From an uncultured Candidatus Actinomarina sp. (GTDB taxonomy: Bacteria > Actinomycetota > Acidimicrobiia > Actinomarinales > Actinomarinaceae): 64,000 nucleotides of DNA. The stretch lies in the NCBI GenBank assembly GCA_902587025.1, contig CACIJJ010000001.1, positions 62,001-126,000 on the forward strand, read 5' to 3'. This document shows, piece after piece, positions 44,771-54,181 of the stretch (the first letter of the stretch is position 1; each line of letters opens with the position of its first letter). The notes below the pieces were generated by a model. It made no database searches. It saw only the letters and a list, made by a program, of their open reading frames with translations, and was not told the DNA's origin. A program made the translations under genes and the position numbers.

Positions 44771-45977
44771 AAGATTTCCTAAAACTATAAGAAGTAAACA
44801 TTGAAATAATCATTTGTGATGAAATAATTGACAAAATTGCCGGATTGGAAATACTTAAATTATGAAGTGCAAAATAAACTATATAAGAAATTACTGACCC
44901 TGAAATAATAATTTTTGTTATATTAACTTCAAAACCTAGAGCTCTTGAAAAAATAATATTGATTCTAGACCAAACCATTAAAGGTAATGAAAAAAGTATT
45001 AAAGAAGTTTGAAAAGAGACATCTCTAAACTCTTCGCCAAGAAGTGATACAAGAATATTTCCCGCAGTATCTCTTAACAAGTAAAACGTAACTGGAATAA
45101 TAAATGAAAAAAAGAAAACTTTCTTTAGACTATCTCTTATGTTTTGAATTTCATCTTTGTCTTTTGCTTTTGACAATTCTGGAAATAATATATCAAGGCT
45201 TGCTGCTAAAAGTTGAAAAATAATTTCTAATATTCTTCTGGACCATGCCAAGACACCCAAAGCTGGACCAAAATAAAATAGACCTAACAAAACTATATCT
45301 AACTCAGAAATCAAAGCACTGGAGAATGTTGTAAGAACCATTTTTCTTCCCGAATCATTCAGCTCTTTCCTTGTTGACTTATCTTGATCTGAATCTCTTT
45401 TTTTCTCGGTTTTAGGGATGTAGTAATGAGCGACTATAAAAAATAGAAATAATATAGCCGATTGATACAGTACAACCCATATTATTTCTAGACTATTAAT
45501 CACAATAATCCAAGCACCAAATCCATAAAGGATTGTTCTAACGATTATCTGCTTGGAAGTAATTACAAAATTGCCATCTGCTTGAAAATATGCCAGTGCA
45601 ATATGAATCATTTCATTAAAAACAAAACCTATAAGAAAAATTGCTGTTATTGGGTAATCTCTGCCAAATAATATTGTTAATGGAAAAATTGTCGCCAAGG
45701 CTAATGCAAGATTTCTTAAAACCAGAAAATATGAGTTAGCAAAAAGAGAATTTTTGAAACCAACATTTTGAGCTCTTAGCTTTGTAACAACTAATGCAAG
45801 AGATAATACGGTTGCTGTTCCAATTAATACTGAAAGACTTTTTGAAGCTGCATATTCACCATATATTTCTGCTCCATACTCTCTACTTATTATTGTGATT
45901 AAAAAAAAATTAACTCCTAAAAGAGTTAATTGCATTAGAGATATGTAAATTGTATTTTCTTTCCAATTTTTTATCAA
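44763..45977 (-). CDS. Polysaccharide flippase (Wzx/MATE-like)
   Basis: About 404 residues and about eleven to twelve membrane segments, beginning IKNWKENTIYISLMQL with the typical early glycine-rich helix FFLITIISREYGAEIYGEYAASKS. Translocates polyprenyl-linked repeat units. I place the start at the TTG at 45977, which forms a TTGA overlap with the asnB stop and has AAGGG upstream; an ATG at 46001 would overlap asnB by 28 nt. Confidence 0.85.
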   Translation of the reverse strand: MIKNWKENTIYISLMQLTLLGVNFFLITIISREYGAEIYGEYAASKSLSVLIGTATVLSLALVVTKLRAQNVGFKNSLFANSYFLVLRNLALALATIFPLTILFGRDYPITAIFLIGFVFNEMIHIALAYFQADGNFVITSKQIIVRTILYGFGAWIIVINSLEIIWVVLYQSAILFLFFIVAHYYIPKTEKKRDSDQDKSTRKELNDSGRKMVLTTFSSALISELDIVLLGLFYFGPALGVLAWSRRILEIIFQLLAASLDILFPELSKAKDKDEIQNIRDSLKKVFFFSFIIPVTFYLLRDTAGNILVSLLGEEFRDVSFQTSLILFSLPLMVWSRINIIFSRALGFEVNITKIIISGSVISYIVYFALHNLSISNPAILSIISSQMIISMFTSYSFRKSYA

Positions 45978-47815
45978 TTCGCAACCCTTGCTAAATGCCA
46001 ATTTGAAAGATTAATTAAATACCACTTTTTTTGGTAGTCATTTCCATTAAGGATATGATTTAATTCTCTTTCATTAAATAAATTTACTAGAGAATTGAAC
46101 TGTTGCACAGATTCATAGAATTTTTCCTCATCTTTCTTGATCCATTCACCTATTGGAGCCCTAAATCCTTGTTTTTTTCTTTTTATGATTTGATCAGGTA
46201 AATATTTCAACGCAACCTTTTTGAGAAGACTTTTTGTATTAGTTAAGTCAATAAGTAATTCTTCCGGCAAGGAAAGTACATATTCTACTAATTTATGATC
46301 AAGAAAAGGCACTCTTGCCTCAACAGCAGATTGCATTACAAGCTTATCCATTCTCATAAGTAAAAGTTCTGGAAGCCTTATCTTTAAATCAATTAAAGTC
46401 ATCCACTTAGAAATTTTTGAATTTTTATTAGAAAAATAATCTTTCCATTTATTGTCAGCGTAAAATATTAGATCAGAATGATTTGGTAAACCATCTACTA
46501 TCAAGCTATCTAATTCCTTTAAATTAAAACCCAAAGCTCCGCCTGCAAATGAAGTTCTATTAAATAGAATATTGCTAAGCATATTTAATCTATGGTTCTT
46601 AAAACTTGAATATTTTTTTGTAGATTTAAAAAAGGGCTTAAAAAATTTATTTAATTTGAGATATCTATTCCAATGATCATATCCATAAAATAATTCATCT
46701 GCACCTTCCCCAACTTGAACAACTTTAATTTTGCTGTTATTAGTTTTCTTACCTAGGAAATAAAGTGGAATTCCAACCTCATCCCCAACTAAGTCGTCTT
46801 GATAGAAGGAATAATTATCAAGAAGCTCTTGGAATTCTTGATAAGAAATATTCTCCTCAATTAAATCTATGTCATTATTACTTGCCGCAAATTTTGCTTC
46901 GTTTAACTCTCCCTCATATCCTGGGAAATGGTCTTTAAAATCTATGTTGAAACCTTTCAATCCAGCTTTTTCATTTTGTTTCATGAGCTTGCCAATCAAG
47001 GATGAGTCGAGCCCTCCAGATAGAAATAGTCCTACTTCAACGTCACTAACTTTCCTGTACTCAACAGATTCATTTAATAATCTATCTATATTTTCAATTG
47101 CTTCTTCTTCTGAGATATCATTATTAACTTCAATATCAAATGGATCCCAATACTGATTAGATTTTATTGAATTGTCTGAGAAAAACTCTATGTACTCACC
47201 AGGTTGTACTTTTGATATGTTTAAATTTCCTGTTCTATTCATTGGGACACAAAGATGCCTTAGATATGAAATATAAGACTCAATATCAGGTTCAAATGGA
47301 ATTAAATTAGATTGTTCTATAGTCTTTAATTCTGAAGAAAATATAAACCAATCATCATTCCTAGCAAAGTATAGAGGTTTGATTCCGATTCTATCTCTAG
47401 CTAAAAAAATAGAGCTCGTCTTTGCATCATGAATGGCAAAGGCAAATTGACCTCTTAATTTTTTTAAAATTTCAGATTTATATTCAATATATCCTTTAAG
47501 TAATACCTCTGTATCGCCTTCCGTAGAAAATTTAACACCTTTACTCTGTAGTTCAGCTCTAATTTCTTTGAAATTATAGATTTCACCGTTAAATACAATT
47601 GTATATCTTTTGTCGTCATCCTGATAAGGTTGGTTTGATCTTGAGTCTAAATCGATAATTGAAAGCCTGCTGTGAATAAAACATTCTGAATCTGAAACAT
47701 AATTAATGGAAGAGTGATCGGGTCCCCTGTGTTCTAGGGAGACTTTCATATCATTTGCAATATTTTGGTCGATTTTAGAATTGTTAATGCTAACAATTCC
47801 ACCAATTCCACACAT
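45974..47815 (-). CDS. asnB: Asparagine synthetase-type glutamine amidotransferase
   Basis: 613 residues from the ATG at 47815, the only start that leaves the catalytic Cys2 at the mature N-terminus (MCGIGGIV). Glutaminase domain with EHRGPDHSS, FNGEIYNFKE, RDRIGIKPLYF; synthetase domain with FLSGGLDSS (SGGLDS at about 266-271) and VGEGADELFYGYDHW. In polysaccharide loci such enzymes usually amidate a uronic acid or an amino acid substituent rather than aspartate; both are possible. It sits between flippase and sugar transferase genes. Confidence 0.88.
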   Translation of the reverse strand: MCGIGGIVSINNSKIDQNIANDMKVSLEHRGPDHSSINYVSDSECFIHSRLSIIDLDSRSNQPYQDDDKRYTIVFNGEIYNFKEIRAELQSKGVKFSTEGDTEVLLKGYIEYKSEILKKLRGQFAFAIHDAKTSSIFLARDRIGIKPLYFARNDDWFIFSSELKTIEQSNLIPFEPDIESYISYLRHLCVPMNRTGNLNISKVQPGEYIEFFSDNSIKSNQYWDPFDIEVNNDISEEEAIENIDRLLNESVEYRKVSDVEVGLFLSGGLDSSLIGKLMKQNEKAGLKGFNIDFKDHFPGYEGELNEAKFAASNNDIDLIEENISYQEFQELLDNYSFYQDDLVGDEVGIPLYFLGKKTNNSKIKVVQVGEGADELFYGYDHWNRYLKLNKFFKPFFKSTKKYSSFKNHRLNMLSNILFNRTSFAGGALGFNLKELDSLIVDGLPNHSDLIFYADNKWKDYFSNKNSKISKWMTLIDLKIRLPELLLMRMDKLVMQSAVEARVPFLDHKLVEYVLSLPEELLIDLTNTKSLLKKVALKYLPDQIIKRKKQGFRAPIGEWIKKDEEKFYESVQQFNSLVNLFNERELNHILNGNDYQKKWYLINLSNWHLARVAN

Positions 47816-47883
47816 TTCTCTAACTCTAATGTTATATTTTTTATTCAAGTAAATTAATTTGAATAGTTTAGAGTAAATATTGT

Positions 47884-48501
47884 ATGAAAATAATTTTTGA
47901 CATTACAATCATGGTTTTTCTCATTCCAGTTTTTTTATTCTTTTTTCCTATCATTTACCTGTTGATAATCATTTCAGATGGTTATCCAGCAATATATGTT
48001 CAGGAAAGAGTTGGTAAAAACGGTAAAATTTTTAAATTATTTAAATTCAGGACTATGGATGAAAGCTCAGATGAGGATTTACACGAAGAGCATTATAAAA
48101 AATTAGCTGATAAAGAAACAATTGAGCCATCTTTAGAGCCTGGAAATCCTATACGAATTGAAAACGATGACAGAATAACAAAAATTGGTCTTTTTCTAAG
48201 AAAGACTTCCCTAGATGAATTGCCTAACGTAATAAATGTTCTAAAAGGAGAAATGTCAACTGTCGGTCCAAGACCATTAGTTGTTTATGAATCAAAATTA
48301 CTTGGTGATTATCAAAAAAAGAGACATTCAGTAAAACCTGGAATTACTGGTCTTGCTCAAGTCCAGGGAAGATTAGATTTAAGCCTACAAGAGAGGCTTT
48401 ATTGGGATATTGAATATGTTGAAAACTACAACATTGTCCTTGATTTCAAAATACTTTTTCAGACAATTATCTCTGTTATATCAAGAAAAGGGGCAAATTA
48501 G
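47884..48501 (+). CDS. Polyprenyl-phosphate sugar-1-phosphate transferase (small PglC-like)
   Basis: 205 residues. One N-terminal hydrophobic helix (about 6-30) then the conserved cytoplasmic domain: FKLFKFRTMDES, RITKIGLFLRKTSLDELPNVINVLKGEMS (catalytic Asp-Glu pair in LDELP), VGPRPL and KPGITGLAQVQGR. This is the short, single-domain family that starts glycan assembly on undecaprenyl phosphate. Which sugar it adds is unclear (GlcNAc, QuiNAc or GalNAc type). The stop (TTAG) overlaps the facing gene by 4 nt. Confidence 0.9.
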   Translation: MKIIFDITIMVFLIPVFLFFFPIIYLLIIISDGYPAIYVQERVGKNGKIFKLFKFRTMDESSDEDLHEEHYKKLADKETIEPSLEPGNPIRIENDDRITKIGLFLRKTSLDELPNVINVLKGEMSTVGPRPLVVYESKLLGDYQKKRHSVKPGITGLAQVQGRLDLSLQERLYWDIEYVENYNIVLDFKILFQTIISVISRKGAN

Positions 48502-49661
48502 ATTAAGGAGTAGTAGTCCTCAACTACCTTTGATTTATTTAAAATATTTTTATTTAGATTGTTTATATTTTTTTGATATTTCAAAAGTAGTGATTTATCG
48601 TTAAGTTTATCAAATATTTTTTGCATCGAAGTCTCATCGTCTGGGTCGATAGTAAAACCTAATTCATACTTCTCAATAAATTTTGAAACTGAAGAATCAT
48701 TATTAGCAAAACACAATAGTATTTTATTCATTGAAAGATAGTCAAAAGTTTTCCCAGGAAAACCTTCTACTGTAATGTCTTTGTCTAACGAAATAAGTGC
48801 AATAGGAATATCTTTCGTTTTCTCGTAAAGTTCATTTCTTGATAAATGCTCAAAAACTTTTAATTGCTCATTTTCTAATTCTCTAATAGAATTAAATTCT
48901 TCACCTGACCCAAAGAAGTCTAATTTCCATTTTTTTTCTCCGATAGAATTAAATGTATCGATAAACCCTTTAATATTTTGAGGTTTACCCATATTACCGG
49001 CATACAAAATTGTATTTTTATCTAGCTTTGGATTTTCATTTGATATCCCATATGGAGAAAAGTGATAAATTGATTTGATATCTTTATCAATTAATCCCCG
49101 ATTATTTTCAAGAAATGTTTTTAATTCTAATGAGTTTACAACCAAATTGTCAGCAAGTTTCATTGCGTATGTATCTATTTTTTTAAAAATAGTAAATAAA
49201 ATTCCAAAATTTGTTTTCAATGTTTTGTTAGCGATTTCAGGATAAAGCTCCCAGCATGAGTATGTAACTTTAATTTTTAAAAATTTCTTAATATAAATTA
49301 CAACTAAATTCATAGTTGGTGGATAACTAAATATGAAAATATGTGAGTAATTATTTTTATTCCTAGATAAAAATTTAATTGTTTGATAGTGAAATATTAT
49401 CCATTGGAAAAACCTAGTTACTTTGTTAAAACTTCTGCTTGATGAACTTATATGTGTTATGTTTATGTCTTTATATGATGATGTGTAATATTTTTCTGAA
49501 GTTAGATTCTTACTATTTTCGACATTGTATTGTGGTGAGCTTGCCAATATCTCAACATCAACCCCTAGCTCTTTAAATCCATCTGCAATTTCAGCAACTA
49601 ACATTCCTGTTGAGACGTTATCTGGGGGTATTGTTAAAGAGTGAAATAAAATTTTTTTCAT
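48498..49661 (-). CDS. Glycosyltransferase (GT4-like, WcaI-type)
   Basis: 387 residues, GT-B fold: TIPPDNVSTGMLVAEIADGF in the N-terminal acceptor part, FIFSYPPTMNLVVIY, YAGNMGKPQNIKGFIDTF in the middle, and FPGKTFDYLSMNKILLCFA as the donor-binding segment. It overlaps the 2-epimerase gene 49658 by 4 nt. The donor sugar is not evident. Confidence 0.82.
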   Translation of the reverse strand: MKKILFHSLTIPPDNVSTGMLVAEIADGFKELGVDVEILASSPQYNVENSKNLTSEKYYTSSYKDINITHISSSSRSFNKVTRFFQWIIFHYQTIKFLSRNKNNYSHIFIFSYPPTMNLVVIYIKKFLKIKVTYSCWELYPEIANKTLKTNFGILFTIFKKIDTYAMKLADNLVVNSLELKTFLENNRGLIDKDIKSIYHFSPYGISNENPKLDKNTILYAGNMGKPQNIKGFIDTFNSIGEKKWKLDFFGSGEEFNSIRELENEQLKVFEHLSRNELYEKTKDIPIALISLDKDITVEGFPGKTFDYLSMNKILLCFANNDSSVSKFIEKYELGFTIDPDDETSMQKIFDKLNDKSLLLKYQKNINNLNKNILNKSKVVEDYYSLI

Positions 49662-50815
49662 TCTTTAAATGAATTTGAAATGTCAAATGGATAATTTTCT
49701 TTGTTATGTTTATAAAAACTGTTTGATTCTGATAATTCAATAAGGTCTTCAACAATATTATCAGATGCTTTTCCATCACCAAATGGTTGAGCCCATTTTG
49801 TATCAACCAACTTTATAGCCTTATCTATGTAACCTTGGAAGTCACTTATCTTTTCAGATGGATCAAATTTTATCGAAGCATTAACATCATATACTTCTGG
49901 ACGCTCTGTTGAGTATCTCATTTGAATAGAAGGTACATTCATAATGCATGCCTCTTCGACTACTGTTCCTGAGTCACTCATAACAAAGGTTGAGTTCTTT
50001 AGAAGATACATAAATTCAAGATATCCTAAGGGATCAATCATCAAAACGTTCGAATTAAGTTTTAAATCATAAGATTTAAGCATTTCTTGAGTTTTGTATC
50101 CTGCAGGAAATACTATTTTCATATCAGAAGAATTAAATAAATTTACAATATTGTTGAGAGAATCGATATTTAATATATTCTCTCTCCTATGAGATGTTGC
50201 TAATAAAAATTCGTTTTTTCTAATAAAATTTAAAACATTATTATCTAAGCTTTGATGTCCCGAATCAAAAATATTTTGATTTTCTTGAATAATATCAACT
50301 ATGGGATTTCCGGTTACTTTTATTATATCTTCAGAAATTCCCTCATTAAGACCTTGCGTTTTGTATGAATCAAGATAAGCATATATCCTGTCTGACAAGT
50401 GATCTATGGTTTTTCTGTATTTTTCTTCAGGCATTCTCCAATCGTATGAACGCATACATCCTTCAATATGAACAATTGGGATATTGTGCTGTGCTGCTCC
50501 AATACTGCCCATGACCGTATTTGTATCACCAAGAAAAACAACAGCTTGATACTTATTGTTTTCTAAGTGATTAAATGTATTTTTAATAACTGAGGAAACT
50601 GTTGATGCATCGTTAGTAGTATCTATTTCAAACTCAACATCAGGTTTTGGAACATTAAGTTGTTTAAAGAAAACATCTTTCATATTCTCGGAATAATGCT
50701 GGCCAGACCATATGAAATCATACGTTATATTTTTATTTTCAGACAAAAGTTTAATAATCTTACATGCCCTTATAACATCAGGTCTAATTCCTAGAATGAT
50801 TCCAAGGTCTTTCAT
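49658..50815 (-). CDS. Second UDP-HexNAc 2-epimerase (WecB/WbjD-like)
   Basis: 385 residues of the UDP-GlcNAc 2-epimerase family: GIRPDVIRACKI (about 9-20), SGQHYSENM, WRMPEEKYRKTIDHLSD with catalytic Glu/Arg, SHRRENI and SDSGTVVEEA for UDP binding. Differs clearly from the copy at 38445. Placed next to an RmlD-like reductase and an extended SDR, it could be the 2-epimerase of an UDP-L-FucNAc or UDP-L-QuiNAc pathway (FnlC/WbjD), in which the substrate is a 6-deoxy-talose form. Confidence 0.82.
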   Translation of the reverse strand: MKDLGIILGIRPDVIRACKIIKLLSENKNITYDFIWSGQHYSENMKDVFFKQLNVPKPDVEFEIDTTNDASTVSSVIKNTFNHLENNKYQAVVFLGDTNTVMGSIGAAQHNIPIVHIEGCMRSYDWRMPEEKYRKTIDHLSDRIYAYLDSYKTQGLNEGISEDIIKVTGNPIVDIIQENQNIFDSGHQSLDNNVLNFIRKNEFLLATSHRRENILNIDSLNNIVNLFNSSDMKIVFPAGYKTQEMLKSYDLKLNSNVLMIDPLGYLEFMYLLKNSTFVMSDSGTVVEEACIMNVPSIQMRYSTERPEVYDVNASIKFDPSEKISDFQGYIDKAIKLVDTKWAQPFGDGKASDNIVEDLIELSESNSFYKHNKENYPFDISNSFKE

Positions 50816-51717
50816 ACAAATTCCAATATCTTTTTAGTTCCTTCAAATTCTGCTAATTCAGATATATTGTCTCGTATAGATGGAATTTCTTTATACCCAC
50901 CTAATGCCCAAAGTTCTTGGTTAACTTTTGAATCCAATGTGTTTAATGTTCTATCAACTTTGTTATCTGATAAAACATTGTTAATTTCTATATCTTTTTT
51001 GAAATATTCTTTAAAAAGATTTAACAGCTCATACTTGTTAACTTTGTCACTTGGCACTAGATGTTGCAATTTAATTTGAGTTTGATCGTTCTTTGTAATA
51101 CCTAATACAATTTTTGCAAAGTTTAATGTGGTTATGCCATTCCATTCATGATCTGTAAATCCACTAACTTCTGATTCATCTGTCCTTAAAAACCAGTTAA
51201 GAAGTGACCTTCCGTTTCCAGTTTCAGGTCCAACAATACTCGATCGCAATAAGGCTTTATTATTACTAGAAACCTCTCCAACAATTTTGGTTTTACCATA
51301 AACATCTTGGGCATCTGTCATAGATGTTTCAATATATTCTCCTTCTAATCCAGAAAATACACAATCTGTTCCAATTTGAATGTAGCTGAAATTAAAATCC
51401 AAACTTGCTTTCGCAATTGTTAGTGGAAAAAAGGAGTTTATAGATATTGCATTGCTAATTGATTCTTTTGTTTCAGAGATGGTTGGCTTTATTGCTCCTA
51501 TACAATTTATAACAAAACTAGGATTTGTTAATTTACATAAATCATCGAAGTTATTTTTGGTAGGATCAAAGTTAATCTTTTCACCGTTCAATTTACTAAT
51601 AAATTTATTTTCAGAACGTGATGTAAAAAAAAGATTATCTTTGGAATAATCAGAAAAAACTAAAGAAACCATTTTTCCTAACATACCAGTTGAGCCAAGT
51701 ATAAGAATATTACTCAA
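50812..51717 (-). CDS. RmlD-like NAD(P)-dependent sugar reductase
   Basis: 301 residues of the extended SDR fold from the TTG at 51717: a strong Shine-Dalgarno GGAGG precedes it by 8 nt and the protein then begins SNILILGSTGMLGKM. An ATG at 51780 would add 21 unrelated residues inside the upstream gene. The active-site set is TDCVFSG and the Tyr-x3-Lys YGKTK. Close to dTDP-4-dehydrorhamnose reductase and to the WbjC/FnlB reductase of L-FucNAc synthesis. It overlaps both neighbours. Confidence 0.82.
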   Translation of the reverse strand: MSNILILGSTGMLGKMVSLVFSDYSKDNLFFTSRSENKFISKLNGEKINFDPTKNNFDDLCKLTNPSFVINCIGAIKPTISETKESISNAISINSFFPLTIAKASLDFNFSYIQIGTDCVFSGLEGEYIETSMTDAQDVYGKTKIVGEVSSNNKALLRSSIVGPETGNGRSLLNWFLRTDESEVSGFTDHEWNGITTLNFAKIVLGITKNDQTQIKLQHLVPSDKVNKYELLNLFKEYFKKDIEINNVLSDNKVDRTLNTLDSKVNQELWALGGYKEIPSIRDNISELAEFEGTKKILEFV

Positions 51718-52156
51718 ACAGTTCACCTCCATTGCTTGTCCAAGGATCCCAATATTTTGAATCAAATCTATAATCATCATTTAGAGAGTCTTCTAAAGTT
51801 GAAGAAGAAAAATACATTATTTTACTATTTTCTTCAAGGTTCATGGCTCCATTTGCATAACCCTCTGGAATGGATAATAAGTCTGAATTTGTATCCATTT
51901 CGATCATTTCTGGATCAATTGTCTTATCTGGATTTTCCCAATCATCTATTTTTATTACACCGACCAAAAACTTGCCTGATAATACTTTGATAAGTTTTTT
52001 TTCATTTTTATGACCGTGCCATGCTCTCACAGTTCCTTTTTTTGGATTTGTTACTGTATAAAATCTTTTGTAGTCACTAAGGTTTAATTCATTAAAAAAC
52101 TCAACATTTCCTCTGTGGTCTTCAGAAAACCCTCTTTCATATCTTTCTAGGTTCAA
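51710..52156 (-). CDS. RmlC-like cupin (sugar 3,5-epimerase or WxcM-type protein)
   Basis: 148 residues, jelly-roll. It begins ERGFSEDHRGNVEFFNEL, the pattern of dTDP-4-keto-6-deoxy-sugar 3,5-epimerases, has the active-site region VRAWHGHKNEKKLIKVLSG with catalytic His, and IPEGYANG before the C-terminus. Either a 3,5-epimerase for a keto-sugar nucleotide or a related isomerase. It forms a set with the reductase and the SDR, overlapping both. Confidence 0.8.
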   Translation of the reverse strand: MNLERYERGFSEDHRGNVEFFNELNLSDYKRFYTVTNPKKGTVRAWHGHKNEKKLIKVLSGKFLVGVIKIDDWENPDKTIDPEMIEMDTNSDLLSIPEGYANGAMNLEENSKIMYFSSSTLEDSLNDDYRFDSKYWDPWTSNGGELFE

Positions 52157-53085
52157 GATACACCAAACTTCTGCAAAAAGTTCTGATTTGAATACCTAGG
52201 ATCTGTTATGTCCTTTATTCTGTTGTGAAAAATTAAATCATATATCTCATTAACTCCATTGATAAGCTCTATTGAAGCTTCAAATCCTGTTTCGTCCAAT
52301 AATTTTTGACTTGATACTTGATAGTTTCTAGCATCCTCAAAGCTCATGGGAGTCACTTCTACTTCAACATCTTTTACTTTATTTTCTATCTCTCTTGCTA
52401 TATCGATGATTCTATAGTTCTTATGATGAAGATTGTAAATACCGCTTACATCAGTGTTTAGACAGTGATTTATTGCATTTGAAACGTCATTTACATGAAG
52501 TAGGGGCCTCCACTGCTCACCGCCATAAACACTAATTTTTTTATCTATAAGTGCTTTTGCTGTAAGAACATTTACTACTAAATCAAGACGTACTCTTGAA
52601 AATTCATCACTTATCCCAAATAAAGTTCCAAGCCTAAAAATTAATGCATTTGCATTTTGCAAATATTCTTCTGCTTTTAATTTAGATGATGCGTATTCAG
52701 ATAATGGATTTGTATCGGAAGCCTCTGTTAGAACCCCGTCTTGAGCTCCATAAACCGAACAGGTCGACAAAAATATTATTCTTTTATCAAAATTTTCAAC
52801 AAGATTTTTCACACTTTCAGAATTAATTTCAAAGGTTAGCTCTGGATTAATAGCACACGCACCATCACCAACTAAGGCTGCAAGCCAAACAACAACATCA
52901 AAGTTATTTAAAATTCCATTTAATTTTGTTGTATCCCTTATGTCTCCAAGAATAAAATTTACTTTTTTTCGATAAGACGTTTCATAAATTAATGAATCGT
53001 AAACAGTAACTTCATGTTCCTGAGAAAGCTTATCAACGATTCCTCCTCCAACATATCCGGCACCACCTACAACTAAAATTTTCAT
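52153..53085 (-). CDS. NAD-dependent epimerase/dehydratase (extended SDR)
   Basis: 310 residues: GGAGYVGGG (Rossmann loop, about 7-15), DIRDTTKL, WLAALVGDGACAINPE, STCSVYG (catalytic Ser region) and YASSK (Tyr-x3-Lys). It belongs with sugar-nucleotide 4,6-dehydratases and 4-epimerases. As the first gene of a tight minus-strand block (52153-48498), it probably supplies the keto-sugar used by the cupin and reductase genes. Confidence 0.8.
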   Translation of the reverse strand: MKILVVGGAGYVGGGIVDKLSQEHEVTVYDSLIYETSYRKKVNFILGDIRDTTKLNGILNNFDVVVWLAALVGDGACAINPELTFEINSESVKNLVENFDKRIIFLSTCSVYGAQDGVLTEASDTNPLSEYASSKLKAEEYLQNANALIFRLGTLFGISDEFSRVRLDLVVNVLTAKALIDKKISVYGGEQWRPLLHVNDVSNAINHCLNTDVSGIYNLHHKNYRIIDIAREIENKVKDVEVEVTPMSFEDARNYQVSSQKLLDETGFEASIELINGVNEIYDLIFHNRIKDITDPRYSNQNFLQKFGVS

Positions 53086-53128
53086 CTTAAATATAGTATA
53101 TGTTTGAGTTTTCTAATAAAACAGTATT

Positions 53129-54181
53129 TCAAAATGTAGAATTCTCCTTTTCATTTAGATATAGAAAGTAGCTAAAGTAAAAAAACCAAGATACAGAGTG
53201 ATTTTGTAATAAATCACTTGATAAACTCAATAACAGAAATGCCATAATCGCCATAAGATTTGGTGAGTAGTTTGTTAAATCTCTTAATTTAAAAAGGCTT
53301 AATATAAGATCCTTGAAAATTAATCCGTACAAAAACAGGCCAATAATCCCGTAATTTAGAAGTATGAATAAATATGAATTGTGAGGACCATAAGAAAAAG
53401 GGTTATCATCAAAGTTTTTGGAATCAAGTACCTCATTTCCTTTTATTACAAAATTATCATATCCTCTTCCAAAAATATTATTGATAATTGAATCTTCTGA
53501 AACATATTGTAATGTTCCTGATTGCATTTCAACTCTGTCTTGGATCCCGCTGTTATCATCTTGAATGAATCTATCTATTAAACCAAAATTTACACATATC
53601 AATAAAGAGCCGATTAATAATAAGACAGTATTTAGCTTTTTGTCTTGAAGCATGATTCTAAATAGTATGAATAAAACCAAAACAATAAGAGAAAATCGAG
53701 AATATGTAAAGAAACATCCAACAATAGAGAATGGAATTATTAAACGTAAATAATTGTTTTCCATCCTGAACATAGAATATATTCCTGTAACTGTGATCAA
53801 ATCAGCAAAACTGTTTGGCCCCCCCGCCTGAAATCCATTTGTTCTTCCTTTAATATATTCAATATCACTTAAGTTAATTCCTATATTCCAAGTCTGATAA
53901 ATATCTTTGCCAAGATTTATCGAAAATAAATATGAGAGAATTGAAAACGAACTTAAAAACAAAAATATGTAGAAAGGAAAAGTGTTTATATAATTTTTTT
54001 CACCTATAAGTGATATAAATATAAATAAAAAAAGATAAAATCCAAATCTTAGGATTTCAGAATGCAAAAATTCACCATTCACGAAAAAATTTTGAATTAT
54101 AAGATAAAAAATAAAAAATATAAAATACATGTATTTTTCAATTTTAAAGGAATCATTCTGAATATTAATAAGAAGATACAT
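53129..54181 (-). CDS. Second O-antigen polymerase/ligase-like membrane protein, N-terminus cut off from its start
   Basis: 350 residues from the first ATG in frame (54181), about nine membrane segments with a polar loop NIFGRGYDNF...PHNSYLFILLNYG, typical of Wzy/WaaL-like proteins (the HNSYL stretch is a family hallmark). Translation in the same frame continues upstream without stop for 47 more codons (54182-54322) that read as a membrane helix followed by a hydrophilic loop, but there is no ATG, GTG or TTG. The true N-terminus is therefore probably longer; see the feature 54182-54323. Confidence 0.8.
   Translation of the reverse strand: MYLLINIQNDSFKIEKYMYFIFFIFYLIIQNFFVNGEFLHSEILRFGFYLFLFIFISLIGEKNYINTFPFYIFLFLSSFSILSYLFSINLGKDIYQTWNIGINLSDIEYIKGRTNGFQAGGPNSFADLITVTGIYSMFRMENNYLRLIIPFSIVGCFFTYSRFSLIVLVLFILFRIMLQDKKLNTVLLLIGSLLICVNFGLIDRFIQDDNSGIQDRVEMQSGTLQYVSEDSIINNIFGRGYDNFVIKGNEVLDSKNFDDNPFSYGPHNSYLFILLNYGIIGLFLYGLIFKDLILSLFKLRDLTNYSPNLMAIMAFLLLSLSSDLLQNHSVSWFFYFSYFLYLNEKENSTF

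Noticed and set aside
46869-47156. Plus-strand ORF opposite asnB
   Set aside because: Covers the glutaminase-synthetase junction of an intact gene; low-complexity Ser/Phe composition typical of antisense frames.
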